Positions 1-9,868 are shown, numbered from the stretch's first letter. The stretch: DNA of 64,000 bases from Dyella sp. AtDHG13 (GCF_003201105.1 NZ_QICJ01000005.1:62001-126000), one strand, 5' to 3'. Numbers and translations: made by a program. Notes: generated by a model not told the origin, from the sequence alone.

Positions 1-12
1 ACAGGTCAGGCT

Positions 13-1026
13 TTAGGCCTTGACGCGCTTGACGATGGCGTCGCCGAAGCTGGACGTGGTGCCCTTGCCGCCGATGTCCGGCGTGACGCTGTCGCGGTCG
101 TGGGTCATCACGTCGCGGATGGCGTTGCGCACCTTGTCGCCCTTCTCGACCATGCCGAGGTGGTCGAGCATGTCGGCGGCGGCGAGCAGCAGCGCGCAGG
201 GGTTGGCGATGCCCTTGCCGGCGATGTCCGGGGCCGAGCCGTGCACGGCTTCGAAGATCGCCGCCTCGGTGCCGATGTTGTCGCCCGGGGCAAGACCCAG
301 GCCGCCCACCAGGCCGGCGCACAGGTCAGAGAGAATGTCGCCGAACAGGTTGGTGGTGACGATCACGTCGAACTGTTCGGGCTTCATCACCAGCTGCATG
401 CAGGCGTTGTCAACGATCATCTCGTTGAACTCGATCTGCGGGTATTCCTTGGCAATTTCACGCGCCACGTTGAGGAACAGGCCCGAGGCGGTCTTGATGA
501 TGTTGGCCTTGTGCACGGCCGTGACCTTCTTGCGGCCCTTCTTCACGGCAAGTTCGAAGGCGTAGCGCACGATGCGGCTGGAGCCCTTGCGGGTGTTGCG
601 CACCATGGAGATGGCGGTTTCGCCGTCTTCCGACAGGGTCTGGCCTTCGGACAGGTACGCACCCTCGGTGTTCTCGCGCACCGTGATGATGTCGATGTTC
701 TCGAAGCGCGCCTTGGTGCCCGGGAAGCTGATCGCCGGACGCACGTTGGCGTACAGGTCGAAGTGGCGACGCAGCGTGACGTTGATGGAGGTGAAGCCAC
801 CGCCCACCGGCGTGGTCAGCGGACCCTTCAGCGCCACCTTGTGCTTGGCGATGGCGTCGAGCGTCGGCTGCGGCAGCAGGTCGCCGCTCTTCTCCAGCGC
901 AACCATGCCGGCATCGACGAACTCGTAGGACAGGCCGCAGTCCAGGGCGTCGAGCACGCGCAGCGTGGCGTTCATGATCTCGGGGCCGATACCGTCGCCC
1001 GGAATCACGGCAATGGTCTTGCTCAT
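13..1026 (-). CDS. NAD-dependent isocitrate dehydrogenase
   Basis: Oxidative decarboxylation of isocitrate to 2-oxoglutarate in the TCA cycle. The 337-aa protein belongs to the isocitrate/isopropylmalate dehydrogenase family: it opens with the IAVIPGDGIGPEI nucleotide-site motif and later has RENTEGAY and the metal-binding region near IVTTNLFGDILSDLCAGLVGG. The length and the LTTPVGGGFTSIN segment resemble the mitochondrial-type NAD enzyme found in Xanthomonas rather than the 416-aa NADP enzyme of E. coli. I chose the ATG at 1026 over a longer frame because AAGGAGTG lies just upstream. Isopropylmalate or homoisocitrate dehydrogenase are alternatives, but the GGGFTSIN segment and neighbouring residues favour isocitrate. 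Confidence 0.88.
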   Translation of the reverse strand: MSKTIAVIPGDGIGPEIMNATLRVLDALDCGLSYEFVDAGMVALEKSGDLLPQPTLDAIAKHKVALKGPLTTPVGGGFTSINVTLRRHFDLYANVRPAISFPGTKARFENIDIITVRENTEGAYLSEGQTLSEDGETAISMVRNTRKGSSRIVRYAFELAVKKGRKKVTAVHKANIIKTASGLFLNVAREIAKEYPQIEFNEMIVDNACMQLVMKPEQFDVIVTTNLFGDILSDLCAGLVGGLGLAPGDNIGTEAAIFEAVHGSAPDIAGKGIANPCALLLAAADMLDHLGMVEKGDKVRNAIRDVMTHDRDSVTPDIGGKGTTSSFGDAIVKRVKA

Positions 1027-1240
1027 GGGGACACTCCTTGGGATATGAATCGAGCAACCCTGTGGCGGGGACGACAGGGCTATGAAACCCGCCAATTATC
1101 CCCGATGAGCCTGCACGCAGCCAGAGCGGAACGGCCGACGGCCGTTGCAAATCCTCGCATGCAGCATTGAATAAACTCGCATGCGTCAACGGAACGGCAA
1201 GGGCGGCAGGAGCGGCCGCCCCGCTATGGTTCCCGCGCGG

Positions 1241-1654
1241 TTATCCCGCGTGATTGGCGTGGTCCGCCGCCGGCGCGGCACCCTCGCCCGATTCCAGCCG
1301 GTCGAGGAAATCGACCGCCCGGCGCAGGTGCGGGATCACGATGGAGCCGCCCACCACCAGGCCGACGCTGAAGGTTTCGAAAAATTCTTCGCGGGTGACG
1401 CCCGCTTCCTTGCACTGCGCCACGTGGTAACTGATGCAGTCGTCGCAGCGCAGCACCATGGAGGCCACTAGGCCCAGCAGCTCCTTGGTCTTCACGTCCA
1501 GCGCGCCGGGCTTGTAGGTCTGCGTATCCAGCGCGAAGAAGCGCCGGACGACCTGGTTGTCCTCCGCCAGGATGCGCTCGTTCATGCGCTGGCGGAACGC
1601 GGTGAATTCGGCGACGCGATCCTTCCCGGCCTGATCGTCCTTGGCAGCGCTCAT
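1241..1654 (-). CDS. Carboxymuconolactone decarboxylase / AhpD-like protein
   Basis: A 137-aa protein of the CMD/AhpD superfamily. The centre carries a CxxC followed by a histidine (VLRCDDCISYHV), the redox and proton-relay signature of AhpD-like peroxidases, so a thiol peroxidase or disulfide reductase role is more likely than true carboxymuconolactone decarboxylation. Its ATG (1652-1654) overlaps the TGA of the glutaredoxin gene (1651-1653), so the two are translationally coupled and probably act together in thiol redox chemistry. The substrate is not visible from the sequence. Confidence 0.8.
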   Translation of the reverse strand: MSAAKDDQAGKDRVAEFTAFRQRMNERILAEDNQVVRRFFALDTQTYKPGALDVKTKELLGLVASMVLRCDDCISYHVAQCKEAGVTREEFFETFSVGLVVGGSIVIPHLRRAVDFLDRLESGEGAAPAADHANHAG

Positions 1655-1914
1655 GCGTTGGCCTCCAGCAGTTCCGCCAGCTTGCCGCTGCGGTCGGCCG
1701 CGACGAGGTCGTCGAAACCGCCCACGTGGTGGTCGTTGATGAAAATCTGCGGCACCGTGCGGCGACCGCCGCTGCGCGCCAGCATCAACTCGCGCTGAGA
1801 CGGATCGGTGTCGATGCGCACCTCGGTCCACTCCAGTCCCTTGGACTTGAGCAAGTTCTTGGCGGACACGCAGTACGGACACACCGCGGTGGAATAGACC
1901 TCAATCTTGGGCAC
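1651..1914 (-). CDS. grxC: Glutaredoxin 3 (GrxC-type)
   Basis: A small dithiol glutaredoxin of 87 aa that reduces disulfides and mixed disulfides with glutathione. The active site is CPYC near residues 11-14, and the family TVPQIFIN cis-proline segment and GGFDDL follow. The start is a GTG at 1914, which gives the canonical VPKIEVYST beginning; an in-frame extension to 1980 would add residues atypical of the family. It is the first gene of a two-gene operon with the AhpD-like protein, joined by a 4-bp ATGA overlap. Divergent from bepA. Confidence 0.9.
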   Translation of the reverse strand: MPKIEVYSTAVCPYCVSAKNLLKSKGLEWTEVRIDTDPSQRELMLARSGGRRTVPQIFINDHHVGGFDDLVAADRSGKLAELLEANA

Positions 1915-2119
1915 GACACACTCCGAAAACCTGGTAACCCTCCCGTGTCCCCAAGATGGGGGCCCGGGCGCTGTAAACAACGGTGAAGGCGACTGAACCG
2001 ACGGCTTGAGCCGAGGTCAGTAATGGTATTGTCGCCCACCTAGACGAATGGCACCAAACCCAGCCCTGAAGGGCTATTTCCCAGGTCTCGGCCCCGGCCG
2101 AACCACAAAAGCTGACCAC

Positions 2120-3835
2120 ATGACCGAAGCAAAGCCCGCGGGCAGGACGCCCAAGCGTCGTTTCACTCCCACCCGCCTCCTGACGGCCATGCTGTGCGCC
2201 GGCCTGACCTTTGGCGCGGCCGCGCAGGACAAGGACGTGCGCCTGCCCGACCTGGGCAGCTCGGCCAATGCCCTGATCTCGCCGCAGGAAGCCCAGGACT
2301 ACGGCGCGGCCATGCTGCGCCAGATGCGCGCGCTGGACATGGTGGTCGACGATCCGATGCTGGACGACTACATCAACGACCTGGGCTACCGGCTGGTGTC
2401 GGGCAGCGAAAAGCCCAAGGACCACTTCTCGTTCTTCATCGTCAAGGACAACGTGATCAACGCGTTCGCCGCGCCCGGCGGCTACATCGCGGTGAACTCG
2501 GGCCTGATCATCATCACCAACAGCGAGAGCGAACTGGCGGGCGTGATCGCCCACGAAATCGGCCACATCACGCAGAACCACCTGCAGCGTGCGTTCGAGG
2601 CCTCCAAGAAGGACACGCCGCTGATGGCGCTGGTGCTGCTGGGCGCCATCGTGGCCGGCGCGGGCGCCGGTGCGGGCGATGCCGCAGGCGCCATCATGGC
2701 CGGCGGCCAGGGCCTGCTGCTGCAGCGCCAGATCAACTTCACCCGCAAGGACGAGATCGAAGCCGACCGCGCCGGCATCCAGACGCTCGCCAACGCGGGC
2801 TACGACCCCAATGCCATGGCCTCGTTCTTCGGCCGCATGGAGGACACCTTGCGCGTCGGCTCCGGCGGCGACCTGGGCGACGTTCCGGCGTTCCTGCAAG
2901 ACCATCCTGTCACCCTGGACCGCATCAGCGACGCCAAGGCGCGTGCCGGCGCGCTGGCCGACCGGCAGAAGCAGCGCCCGTCCGGCTCGACCCTGGACAA
3001 GACGCAGTGGGAGAAGAGCACGGCGCCCATCGCCTTCGTGAAGGACCCCACCGCCATCGCCAACCGGGACAGCAAAGGCGGCCTGGACACGTACTCGCTG
3101 ATGCGCGAACGCGTGCGCGTGCTGTCGGGCGACCCGGGGCAGCTGGCCACGTACTACGCCAACAACCTGCAGAACCAACGCGGCTTCGACACGCCGGCCA
3201 ATCGCTACGGCTACGCGCTGGCGCTCACGCGCAGCAATCGCGGCGCCAAGGCGGTGGACGAGTTGCAGCCCCTGCTGACCGCGCATCCAAACAACCCGGT
3301 CGTTCGCCTGGCCATGGCCGATGCCAAGCTGCAGGCGGGACGGCGCGCCGAGGCGCTGACTCTCTACGCCGATCTCAATCAGCAATCCCCGCGAAACCGC
3401 GCTATCGGCATGGGCTACGCCAAGGCGCTCACCGAAGGCGGCACGCAGGAAGAAGCACGGCAGGCGGCGATCATGCTCATGCCGATGCTGGACAACAACG
3501 ACGAGCCGGGGCTGTACCGCACCTATGCCCAGGCGGCCGACAAGGCCGGCGACCCGGTCCGTGCCGGCGAGGCCTACGCCGATGCGTCCTACCTGTCCGG
3601 ACGTCCATTCGATGCCATGGAACAGCTCAAGCGCCTGCAGCAGCGGCCTGACCTCGACTACTACGCGCGCGCCCGCATCCAGGCGCGCATCAACGACCTG
3701 ACGCCGCTGGTGATGGAACTGCGCAAGCGCCGCATCCAGACCGACGACAACCCCGACGGCCGCAGCCAGCAGCTGCAGAACCGGGAAAACTGCCAGGGCC
3801 GGCTGTGCTTCAGCGCCCTGGACGCCACGCGCTGA
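2120..3835 (+). CDS. bepA: Periplasmic M48 metalloprotease, BepA/YfgC type
   Basis: A 571-aa exported metalloprotease and chaperone that in E. coli helps LptD and other outer-membrane proteins assemble or be degraded. The N-terminal basic stretch plus hydrophobic segment ending GAAAQ is a signal peptide. The zinc motif HEIGH is at residues 145-149, with the third-ligand region KDEIEADRAG downstream. The C-terminal half is alpha-helical and TPR-like, as in BepA, and longer than the bare M48 domain. I start at the ATG at 2120; an upstream in-frame ATG at 2048 would put extra residues ahead of the signal peptide. Confidence 0.87.
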   Translation: MTEAKPAGRTPKRRFTPTRLLTAMLCAGLTFGAAAQDKDVRLPDLGSSANALISPQEAQDYGAAMLRQMRALDMVVDDPMLDDYINDLGYRLVSGSEKPKDHFSFFIVKDNVINAFAAPGGYIAVNSGLIIITNSESELAGVIAHEIGHITQNHLQRAFEASKKDTPLMALVLLGAIVAGAGAGAGDAAGAIMAGGQGLLLQRQINFTRKDEIEADRAGIQTLANAGYDPNAMASFFGRMEDTLRVGSGGDLGDVPAFLQDHPVTLDRISDAKARAGALADRQKQRPSGSTLDKTQWEKSTAPIAFVKDPTAIANRDSKGGLDTYSLMRERVRVLSGDPGQLATYYANNLQNQRGFDTPANRYGYALALTRSNRGAKAVDELQPLLTAHPNNPVVRLAMADAKLQAGRRAEALTLYADLNQQSPRNRAIGMGYAKALTEGGTQEEARQAAIMLMPMLDNNDEPGLYRTYAQAADKAGDPVRAGEAYADASYLSGRPFDAMEQLKRLQQRPDLDYYARARIQARINDLTPLVMELRKRRIQTDDNPDGRSQQLQNRENCQGRLCFSALDATR

Positions 3836-3886
3836 TTCAGTCCGCTGTGAGACGGCGTTTGCGCCGTCATGTTGCGGCTACGTGAA

Positions 3887-3904
3887 ATGTCATCTGGGCG
3901 TAAC
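3887..3904 (+). promoter_or_regulatory. Candidate PhoB-binding half-sites (Pho box)
   Basis: The sequence ATGTCAT, four bases, then GCGTAAC lies about 53 bp before phoB. The first 7-mer differs by one base from the E. coli Pho-box repeat CTGTCAT; the second shares only its GTAA core. The spacing fits autoregulation of phoB. This is inference from one imperfect match. Confidence 0.3.
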
Positions 3905-3956
3905 ATTGCCCCGCTGCAATATTTGCGTCACAGCCCTCCCCCAGCGGACATAACGC

Positions 3957-4646
3957 GTGCACAAGCGCATCCTGATCGTCGAAGACGAAGCTTCGATCCG
4001 CGACATGGTCGCCTTCGCCCTGCGCAAGGCCGGCATGGACGCCATCCACGCCGCCGACGCGCGGGCCGCCCAATTGGCCATTGCCGAACAGGTACCGGAC
4101 CTCATCCTGCTGGACTGGATGCTGCCCGGCACCAGCGGCCTGGACCTGGCGCGCCGCCTGCGCAAGGAAGAACTGAGCCGCGAAGTCCCCATCATCATGC
4201 TTACCGCGCGCGGCGAGGAAATGGACCGCGTGAACGGCCTGGAAGCCGGCGTGGACGACTACGTCGTCAAGCCGTTCTCCACCCGCGAACTGGTCGCCCG
4301 CATCAAGGCCGTGCTTCGCCGCAGCCAGGGCGACGACGGCTCGGGCATGGTGGAACTCGGCGGCCTGCGCATCGATGGACCGGCGCATCGCGTGTTCGCC
4401 GGCGAAGAACCGGTGACCATCGGCCCCACCGAATACCGCCTGCTGTATTTCTTCATGACGCACCCCGAACGCGTGTACTCGCGCGCGCAACTGCTCGACC
4501 ACGTGTGGGGCGGCAGCGTGTACGTGGAGGAACGCACGGTGGACGTCCATATCCGCCGGCTGCGCAAGACGCTCGAGCCGTGGAAGCTGGACGACATGGT
4601 GCAGACGGTGCGCGGCGCGGGCTACCGCTTCTCCGCCAGCATCTGA
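3957..4646 (+). CDS. phoB: Phosphate regulon response regulator PhoB
   Basis: A 229-aa OmpR/PhoB-family DNA-binding response regulator. The receiver domain occupies about residues 1-120, with acidic residues in VEDEAS, phospho-acceptor D53 in LLDWMLPG, and K in VVKPFS. The C-terminal winged helix covers about 130-229 and ends in the typical RRLRKTLEP and RGAGYRF segments. The start is GTG at 3957; no internal ATG would keep the first beta strand. Seventy bp upstream of phoR and in line with ppk and ppx, which supports the PhoB rather than a generic OmpR assignment. Confidence 0.9.
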   Translation: MHKRILIVEDEASIRDMVAFALRKAGMDAIHAADARAAQLAIAEQVPDLILLDWMLPGTSGLDLARRLRKEELSREVPIIMLTARGEEMDRVNGLEAGVDDYVVKPFSTRELVARIKAVLRRSQGDDGSGMVELGGLRIDGPAHRVFAGEEPVTIGPTEYRLLYFFMTHPERVYSRAQLLDHVWGGSVYVEERTVDVHIRRLRKTLEPWKLDDMVQTVRGAGYRFSASI

Positions 4647-4716
4647 CTATTGCGGTAACGCGTGCTTTTGCCGATGCTGGCGCATTGCCGGGTCGGCAAC
4701 TTCAAGCGAATCTCCC

Positions 4717-5985
4717 ATGCCAAATACCTTCGACCGCTCCTGGAAGCTGCCGGCCGCACTCGCTGCCGGGCTGCTTGCCGGCGCGGTTGTCGGGTGGCTT
4801 GCGGGAGGCTGGGCGATCGCGTTTCTTGCGCTGGTCGCCATCGTTGAAATCGTCTTTCTTCTGACCCGAATCCGTCATCAAGCCAAGCTCATGATGGCGC
4901 AGGATTCGTCGCCGACCTCTCTTCAGCATGACCGTTTCATGACGCGCTCCCGCCGCATTGCCTCCAGTTTGCGCGACCTGCGCAGCGCCGCCGGCAGTCT
5001 GCCGGACGCGGTTGTCCTGCTCGACAACGAGCAGCACGTCCGCTGGTTCAATCATGCCGCCGAGGATCTGCTCGGCCTGCGCCGTCCGCAAGATCGCGGC
5101 GCGCATCTGGACGAACGCCTGAGCACCACCGAACTCGCCACCTGGCTGAAGGAAGGCGCGCGCGAGCCGCTCAACGACGTGGCCGCGCCCGGCCATCCGA
5201 ACCGCCACATCAACGTGACGCTGCTGCCGTTCGGCCGCCGCCAGCGCCTGCTGCTCGCGCGCGACATCAGCCACCTCACGCGGCTGGAACAGATCCGCCG
5301 TGACTTCGTCGCCAACGTCTCGCACGAACTGCGCACGCCGCTCACCGTCATCCACGGCTACCTTGAGCTGATCGATCCGGAAGACGTGCCGGAACTCGCG
5401 CCCGTGCTCAACGAAATGCGTGCGCAGTCCAAGCGCATGGGGCAGATCGTGGAAGACCTGCTCACCCTGTCGCGACTGGAAACGCAGGAGCACGTGCAGG
5501 ACGAACGCGTGCAGATGACGCCGCTGCTCGCCACCATCCGCAAGGAAGCCGAGGCGCTCAGCCAGGGGCGTCACCAGATCACCGTGGAATCCACCGCCGA
5601 AGCCGACCTGCTCGGTTCGGTGAAGGACCTGCACAGCGCGTTTTCCAACCTGGTGAGCAATGCCGTGCGCTACACGCCCACCGGCGGGCGCATCACCATC
5701 CGCTGGCGCCGCACCTCCGAGGGCGCGGTGTACTCGGTCACCGACACCGGCTACGGCATCCCCGCCAGCCACCTCGCCCGCCTCACCGAGCGTTTCTACC
5801 GCGTGTCGTCCAGCCGCTCGCGCGAAAGCGGCGGCACCGGCCTGGGCCTGTCCATCGTCAAGCACGTGCTCAACCTGCACCAGGCGCGCCTGGACATCCA
5901 GAGCGAGCCGGGCCAGGGCTCCACGTTCTCCTGCTGGTTCAGCGCCGAGCGCCTGCTGGCGCCCGGGGTCAGCGACCCCGAGTAA
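4717..5985 (+). CDS. phoR: Phosphate regulon sensor histidine kinase PhoR
   Basis: A 422-aa inner-membrane histidine kinase, the partner of PhoB. Two adjacent hydrophobic segments (about residues 10-50) are followed by a PAS-like region (about 85-185, containing DAVVLLDNEQHVRWFN), a HisKA domain with phospho-accepting H203 in VSHELRTPL, and a HATPase_c domain with the N box (NLVSNAVRY), DTGYGIP and GGTGLGLSIV. There is no large periplasmic sensor domain, as in E. coli PhoR, which reads phosphate status through the Pst transporter and PhoU. Good ATG at 4717. Confidence 0.9.
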   Translation: MPNTFDRSWKLPAALAAGLLAGAVVGWLAGGWAIAFLALVAIVEIVFLLTRIRHQAKLMMAQDSSPTSLQHDRFMTRSRRIASSLRDLRSAAGSLPDAVVLLDNEQHVRWFNHAAEDLLGLRRPQDRGAHLDERLSTTELATWLKEGAREPLNDVAAPGHPNRHINVTLLPFGRRQRLLLARDISHLTRLEQIRRDFVANVSHELRTPLTVIHGYLELIDPEDVPELAPVLNEMRAQSKRMGQIVEDLLTLSRLETQEHVQDERVQMTPLLATIRKEAEALSQGRHQITVESTAEADLLGSVKDLHSAFSNLVSNAVRYTPTGGRITIRWRRTSEGAVYSVTDTGYGIPASHLARLTERFYRVSSSRSRESGGTGLGLSIVKHVLNLHQARLDIQSEPGQGSTFSCWFSAERLLAPGVSDPE

Positions 5986-6073
5986 GCGGGCCCGCACGCA
6001 CCCAGGACCTTTCCGCCACGCGGCTGAATGGCCATCACATTACGCGGCACTGCGCCATGTAACAAAGCGCGGT

Positions 6074-8194
6074 ATGGGCCAGAATGCGCGGATGCGTCGC
6101 AAGCCTGCCACTCCCTCGCCCGTTCTCGACCGTGCCGCCCCCGAGCTCTACCTCAGCCGCGAGCTGGCCGCCCTCGAATTCAATTTCCGCGTGCTGGCGC
6201 AGGCGCGGGACGAGCGCATTCCGCTGCTGGAACGCCTGCGCTTCCTGAGCATCGTGGCGAACAACCTCGACGAGTTCTTCGAGGTGCGCGTGGCCATGCT
6301 CAAGCACCATCACGCGTTCGGCTCCGCCGCGCCAGGCCCTGATGGGCTCTCTTCCGGCGAGCTGCTCACGCGCATCCGCACGCGCGTGCTGGACCTGGTC
6401 GCCCAGCAGTACGAGACCTGGCAGCACGAGCTGCGTCCGGCGCTGGATGCGCAGAACATCCATTTCCTGACGCGCGAGGATTGGACCCCGCGCCAGCGCC
6501 GCTGGCTGCAGGGCTACTTCGAGAACGAAGTGCTGCCGGTGCTCTCGCCGCTGGGGCTGGATCCCGCGCATCCGTTCCCGCGCATCCTCAACAAGACGCT
6601 GAACCTTGCCGTGGTGCTCAAGGGCCGCGATGCCTTCGGGCGCGAGGGCCACATGGCGCTGGTGCGCGCGCCGCGGTCGCTGCCGCGCATCATCCGCCTG
6701 CCCGGCGAGGTCTGCGAAGGCGGCGACCACTACATCTTCCTGGCCGAACTGCTGCAAGGCTTCGTCGACCTGATGTTCCCCGGCTTCAAGGTGGCCGGCT
6801 CGTACCAGTTCCGCGTCACGCGCAACAGCGAGCTGATGGTGGAAGAGGCCGAGGTGGACAACCTCGCCCGCGCGCTGAGCGAGGAACTGATCGGCCGCGG
6901 CTATGCGCGCCCGGTGCGGCTGGAGATCGGCAACGACTGCCCCAAGGCCATCGTCGCCATGCTCATCGCCAATTTCGAGCTGGAGGAAACGGACGTCTAT
7001 CGCTGCGACGGCCCGGTGAACATCATCCGCGCCGGCACCATCTACGACGGGCTGGAGCGTCCGGAGCTGAAGTTCCCGCGCTTCATCCCGCAGCTGCCGC
7101 CGGCCTTCGTCGGCGCCCGCTGCAAGTTCGATGTGCTGCGCCAGCGCGACGTGCTGCTGCATCATCCGTACGAGTCCTTCGCCGCGGTGATCGATCTGCT
7201 GCGCCAGGCCTCGCAGGATCCATCGGTGCTCGCCATCAAGCAGACGCTTTACCGCGCGGGCGTCGACACGCCGCTGGTGGATCTGCTGGTGGAGGCGGCG
7301 CGCAACGGCAAGGACGTGACCGTGGTGATCGAATTGCGCGCGCGATTCGACGAGGAGGCGAACATCCGCCTCGCCACGCGCCTGCAGGAAGCCGGTGTGC
7401 AGGTGGTCTATGGCGTGGTCGGCTACAAGACGCACGCCAAGATGCTGCTGATCGTGCGCCGCGAGGACGAGGTGCTGCGCCGCTACGTGCACCTGTCCAC
7501 CGGCAACTATCACCAGTCCAACAGCCGCAGCTACACCGACATCGGCCTGATGACCTCGCACCCGGGCATGGGCGAGGACCTGCACAAGATCTTCCAGCAG
7601 CTGTCGGGCCTGGGCCCGGTGATCGAGCTGAAACACCTGCTGCACTCGCCCTTCACGCTCTACCGCGGCGTGCTGGAGAAGATCGAGCGCGAGACGGCGC
7701 ATGCGGAAGCGGGCCGGCCCGCGCGCATCGTGGCCAAGCTCAACGCGCTCAACGAGGCGCAGGTGATCCAGGCGCTGTACCGCGCCTCGCAGGCCGGCGT
7801 GGAGATCGACCTGATCGTGCGCGGCGCGTGCACGCTACGTCCCGGTGTGCCGGGCGTGTCCGAGCGCATCCGCGTGCGCTCCATCGTGGGGCGCTTTCTC
7901 GAGCACAGCCGCGTCTACTGGTTCGGCAACGACGGCGCGCCCGAGATCTATTGCGGCAGCGCCGACTGGATGGAACGCAACCTCAAGCGCCGCATCGAAG
8001 TGGCCTTTCCCATCCTGGATCCGGAACTCGCCGCGCGTGTCTACGAGGAAACGCTGGCGAACTACCTGGCCGACAACACCGAAGCCTGGCTGCTGGCCGA
8101 CGACGGCCGCTACACCCGCGCCGAACCCGGCGACCAGCCGCCGCACAGCGCGCAGCAATGGCTGCTGGCCAAGCTGACGCCGGGAACAGTTTGA
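6074..8194 (+). CDS. ppk1: Polyphosphate kinase 1
   Basis: Makes polyphosphate from ATP reversibly; membrane-associated in E. coli. At 706 aa it matches the family size. The N-terminal domain begins with YLSRELAALEFNFRVL. Two PLD-like catalytic domains follow; the autophosphorylated histidine is H454 in KTHAKM, and a second active-site His lies in LSTGNYHQ. Two ATGs (6074 and 6092) are possible starts and neither has a strong ribosome site, so the N terminus is uncertain by six residues. A far longer upstream frame overlaps phoR and is rejected. Position directly after phoR and before ppx links polyphosphate to phosphate signalling. Confidence 0.92.
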   Translation: MGQNARMRRKPATPSPVLDRAAPELYLSRELAALEFNFRVLAQARDERIPLLERLRFLSIVANNLDEFFEVRVAMLKHHHAFGSAAPGPDGLSSGELLTRIRTRVLDLVAQQYETWQHELRPALDAQNIHFLTREDWTPRQRRWLQGYFENEVLPVLSPLGLDPAHPFPRILNKTLNLAVVLKGRDAFGREGHMALVRAPRSLPRIIRLPGEVCEGGDHYIFLAELLQGFVDLMFPGFKVAGSYQFRVTRNSELMVEEAEVDNLARALSEELIGRGYARPVRLEIGNDCPKAIVAMLIANFELEETDVYRCDGPVNIIRAGTIYDGLERPELKFPRFIPQLPPAFVGARCKFDVLRQRDVLLHHPYESFAAVIDLLRQASQDPSVLAIKQTLYRAGVDTPLVDLLVEAARNGKDVTVVIELRARFDEEANIRLATRLQEAGVQVVYGVVGYKTHAKMLLIVRREDEVLRRYVHLSTGNYHQSNSRSYTDIGLMTSHPGMGEDLHKIFQQLSGLGPVIELKHLLHSPFTLYRGVLEKIERETAHAEAGRPARIVAKLNALNEAQVIQALYRASQAGVEIDLIVRGACTLRPGVPGVSERIRVRSIVGRFLEHSRVYWFGNDGAPEIYCGSADWMERNLKRRIEVAFPILDPELAARVYEETLANYLADNTEAWLLADDGRYTRAEPGDQPPHSAQQWLLAKLTPGTV

Positions 8195-8261
8195 GGCAAC
8201 GCTACTCGCCCCGGTTTCCGCGTGAGAGAATCCGCACTTCGCAGCCCGGAATGAGCCACGC

Positions 8262-9779
8262 ATGAGCCAAGGCGATCAGATCCAGATCAAGGACGGCGAA
8301 CTGATCGCTGCCGTCGACATGGGCTCCAACAGCTATCACATGGTGGTGGCGCGCGTGGAGCACGGCGAACCCCGCGTGATCGATCGCCTGCGCGAAACGG
8401 TGCGCATGGCCGCCGGCCTGCGCGCCGACGGCACGCTCGACGCCGAGCATCGCGCCCGCGCGCTCAACTGCCTGGCGCGCTTCGGCCAGCGCATCGCCGG
8501 CATCCCGTCGAGCCGCGTGCGCGCAGTGGCCACCAATACGGTGCGCCGGCTGGCCTCGCCGCAGGCCTTTCTCACCGCCGCCGAAAGCGCGCTCAATCAC
8601 CCGGTGGAAATCGTGTCGGGCCGCGAGGAAGGGCGACTGATCTTCCTGGGCGCCTCGCACGACCTGCCCGCGTCGCGCGAGAGCCGCCTGGTGATCGACG
8701 TCGGCGGCGGCAGTACCGAATTCATCATCGGGCGCGGCATTGCGCCGATGCACACGGAAAGCGTGCAGGCCGGCTGCATCGCCTCGACGCTGCGCTTCTT
8801 CCCGGGCGGCAAGCTCAACCGCAAGCGCTGGCAGCGCGCCAACAACGAAATCGGCGTGCTGCTGCAGCAGTTCGCCGAGGACTATCGCGAGTCGGGCTGG
8901 ATGGAAGCCTACGGCTCCTCGGGCACGGCCAAGGCCATCGGCTCGGTGGTGCAGGCCATGCGGTTCTCCGACGACGGGATCACGCCTTCCTCGCTGGCCT
9001 CCCTGCGCGACGCCCTGCTGGCGCAGGGGCAGATCGACTCGCTGAAGCTGCCCGGCCTGGCCGAGGATCGCGCGCCGGTAATCGCCGGCGGCGTGGTCAT
9101 CTTCGAGGCGGCCTTCGAGGCGCTGGGCATCGAGCGTCTGCGTGTGTGCGAAAGCTCGATGCGCGAGGGCCTGCTGTGGGATCTGCTCGGCCGCGCCGGC
9201 GGCAGCGACCCGCGCACCGCCAGCATCGACGCGCTGGCCAACCGCTACGGTGTGGACCGGGCCCAGGCGCGCCGCGTGGAGTCCACTGCGCTGATGTTCT
9301 TCGACCAGATCGCACGCATCTGGAAACTGGACGCCGAGGCGCGCGAATGGCTTTCCTGGTCAGCCCGCGTGCACGAGATCGGCCTCGCCATCGCGCACAG
9401 CCAGCACCACCATCACGGCGCCTACATCCTGCGCCACGCGGACCTGGCCGGCTTCTCGCGGCAGGAACAGCAGCTGCTGGCGGCCATCGTGGAATCGCAT
9501 CGCCGCAAGCCGGACAAGGCCACCTTCCTGGCGCTGCCGCAGCGTTACCGGCAGTTGGCCCGCTACATCACCGCCCTGCTCCGCCTGGCGGTGCTGTTCC
9601 GCCGTGCGCGCCGCGCCGAATCGCTGCCGCAGATGCAGCTGGCCGCCACCAGCCAGCGCCTGCGCCTGACCATTCCCTCGTCCTGGCTGGATCAGCACCC
9701 GCTCAGCGAGGCTGACCTGGAGCAGGAGCAGGCGCCGCTGAACGAGCTGGGGCTGCTGCTGGAAGTCCATCCTTCCTGA
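8262..9779 (+). CDS. ppx: Exopolyphosphatase (Ppx/GppA family)
   Basis: Releases phosphate from polyphosphate ends, opposing Ppk1. The 505-aa protein has the ASKHA-fold phosphate-1 motif (AAVDMGSNSYHMVV), the phosphate-2 motif (VIDVGGGSTEFI) and, in the C-terminal half, an HD-like helical domain (HEIGLAIAH, HHHGAY) as in E. coli Ppx. GppA (pppGpp phosphatase) is closely related; the length and the location next to ppk favour Ppx, although such enzymes can act on both substrates. Sixty-seven bp after ppk1, same strand, likely co-transcribed. Confidence 0.9.
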   Translation: MSQGDQIQIKDGELIAAVDMGSNSYHMVVARVEHGEPRVIDRLRETVRMAAGLRADGTLDAEHRARALNCLARFGQRIAGIPSSRVRAVATNTVRRLASPQAFLTAAESALNHPVEIVSGREEGRLIFLGASHDLPASRESRLVIDVGGGSTEFIIGRGIAPMHTESVQAGCIASTLRFFPGGKLNRKRWQRANNEIGVLLQQFAEDYRESGWMEAYGSSGTAKAIGSVVQAMRFSDDGITPSSLASLRDALLAQGQIDSLKLPGLAEDRAPVIAGGVVIFEAAFEALGIERLRVCESSMREGLLWDLLGRAGGSDPRTASIDALANRYGVDRAQARRVESTALMFFDQIARIWKLDAEAREWLSWSARVHEIGLAIAHSQHHHHGAYILRHADLAGFSRQEQQLLAAIVESHRRKPDKATFLALPQRYRQLARYITALLRLAVLFRRARRAESLPQMQLAATSQRLRLTIPSSWLDQHPLSEADLEQEQAPLNELGLLLEVHPS

Positions 9780-9868
9780 CCTGCCGCGGTACGGGCACCC
9801 GTGGCGCCCGGCCATGAAAGCGCTTCGCCGCGTATGATGTCCTGATGCCACACGTCGCCCGACCCGCC

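Noticed and set aside
5660..6073. Upstream extension of the ppk1 frame into phoR
   Set aside because: The extension is Arg/Ala/Pro-rich and overlaps the coding end of phoR. Canonical Ppk1 starts near 6074-6092.
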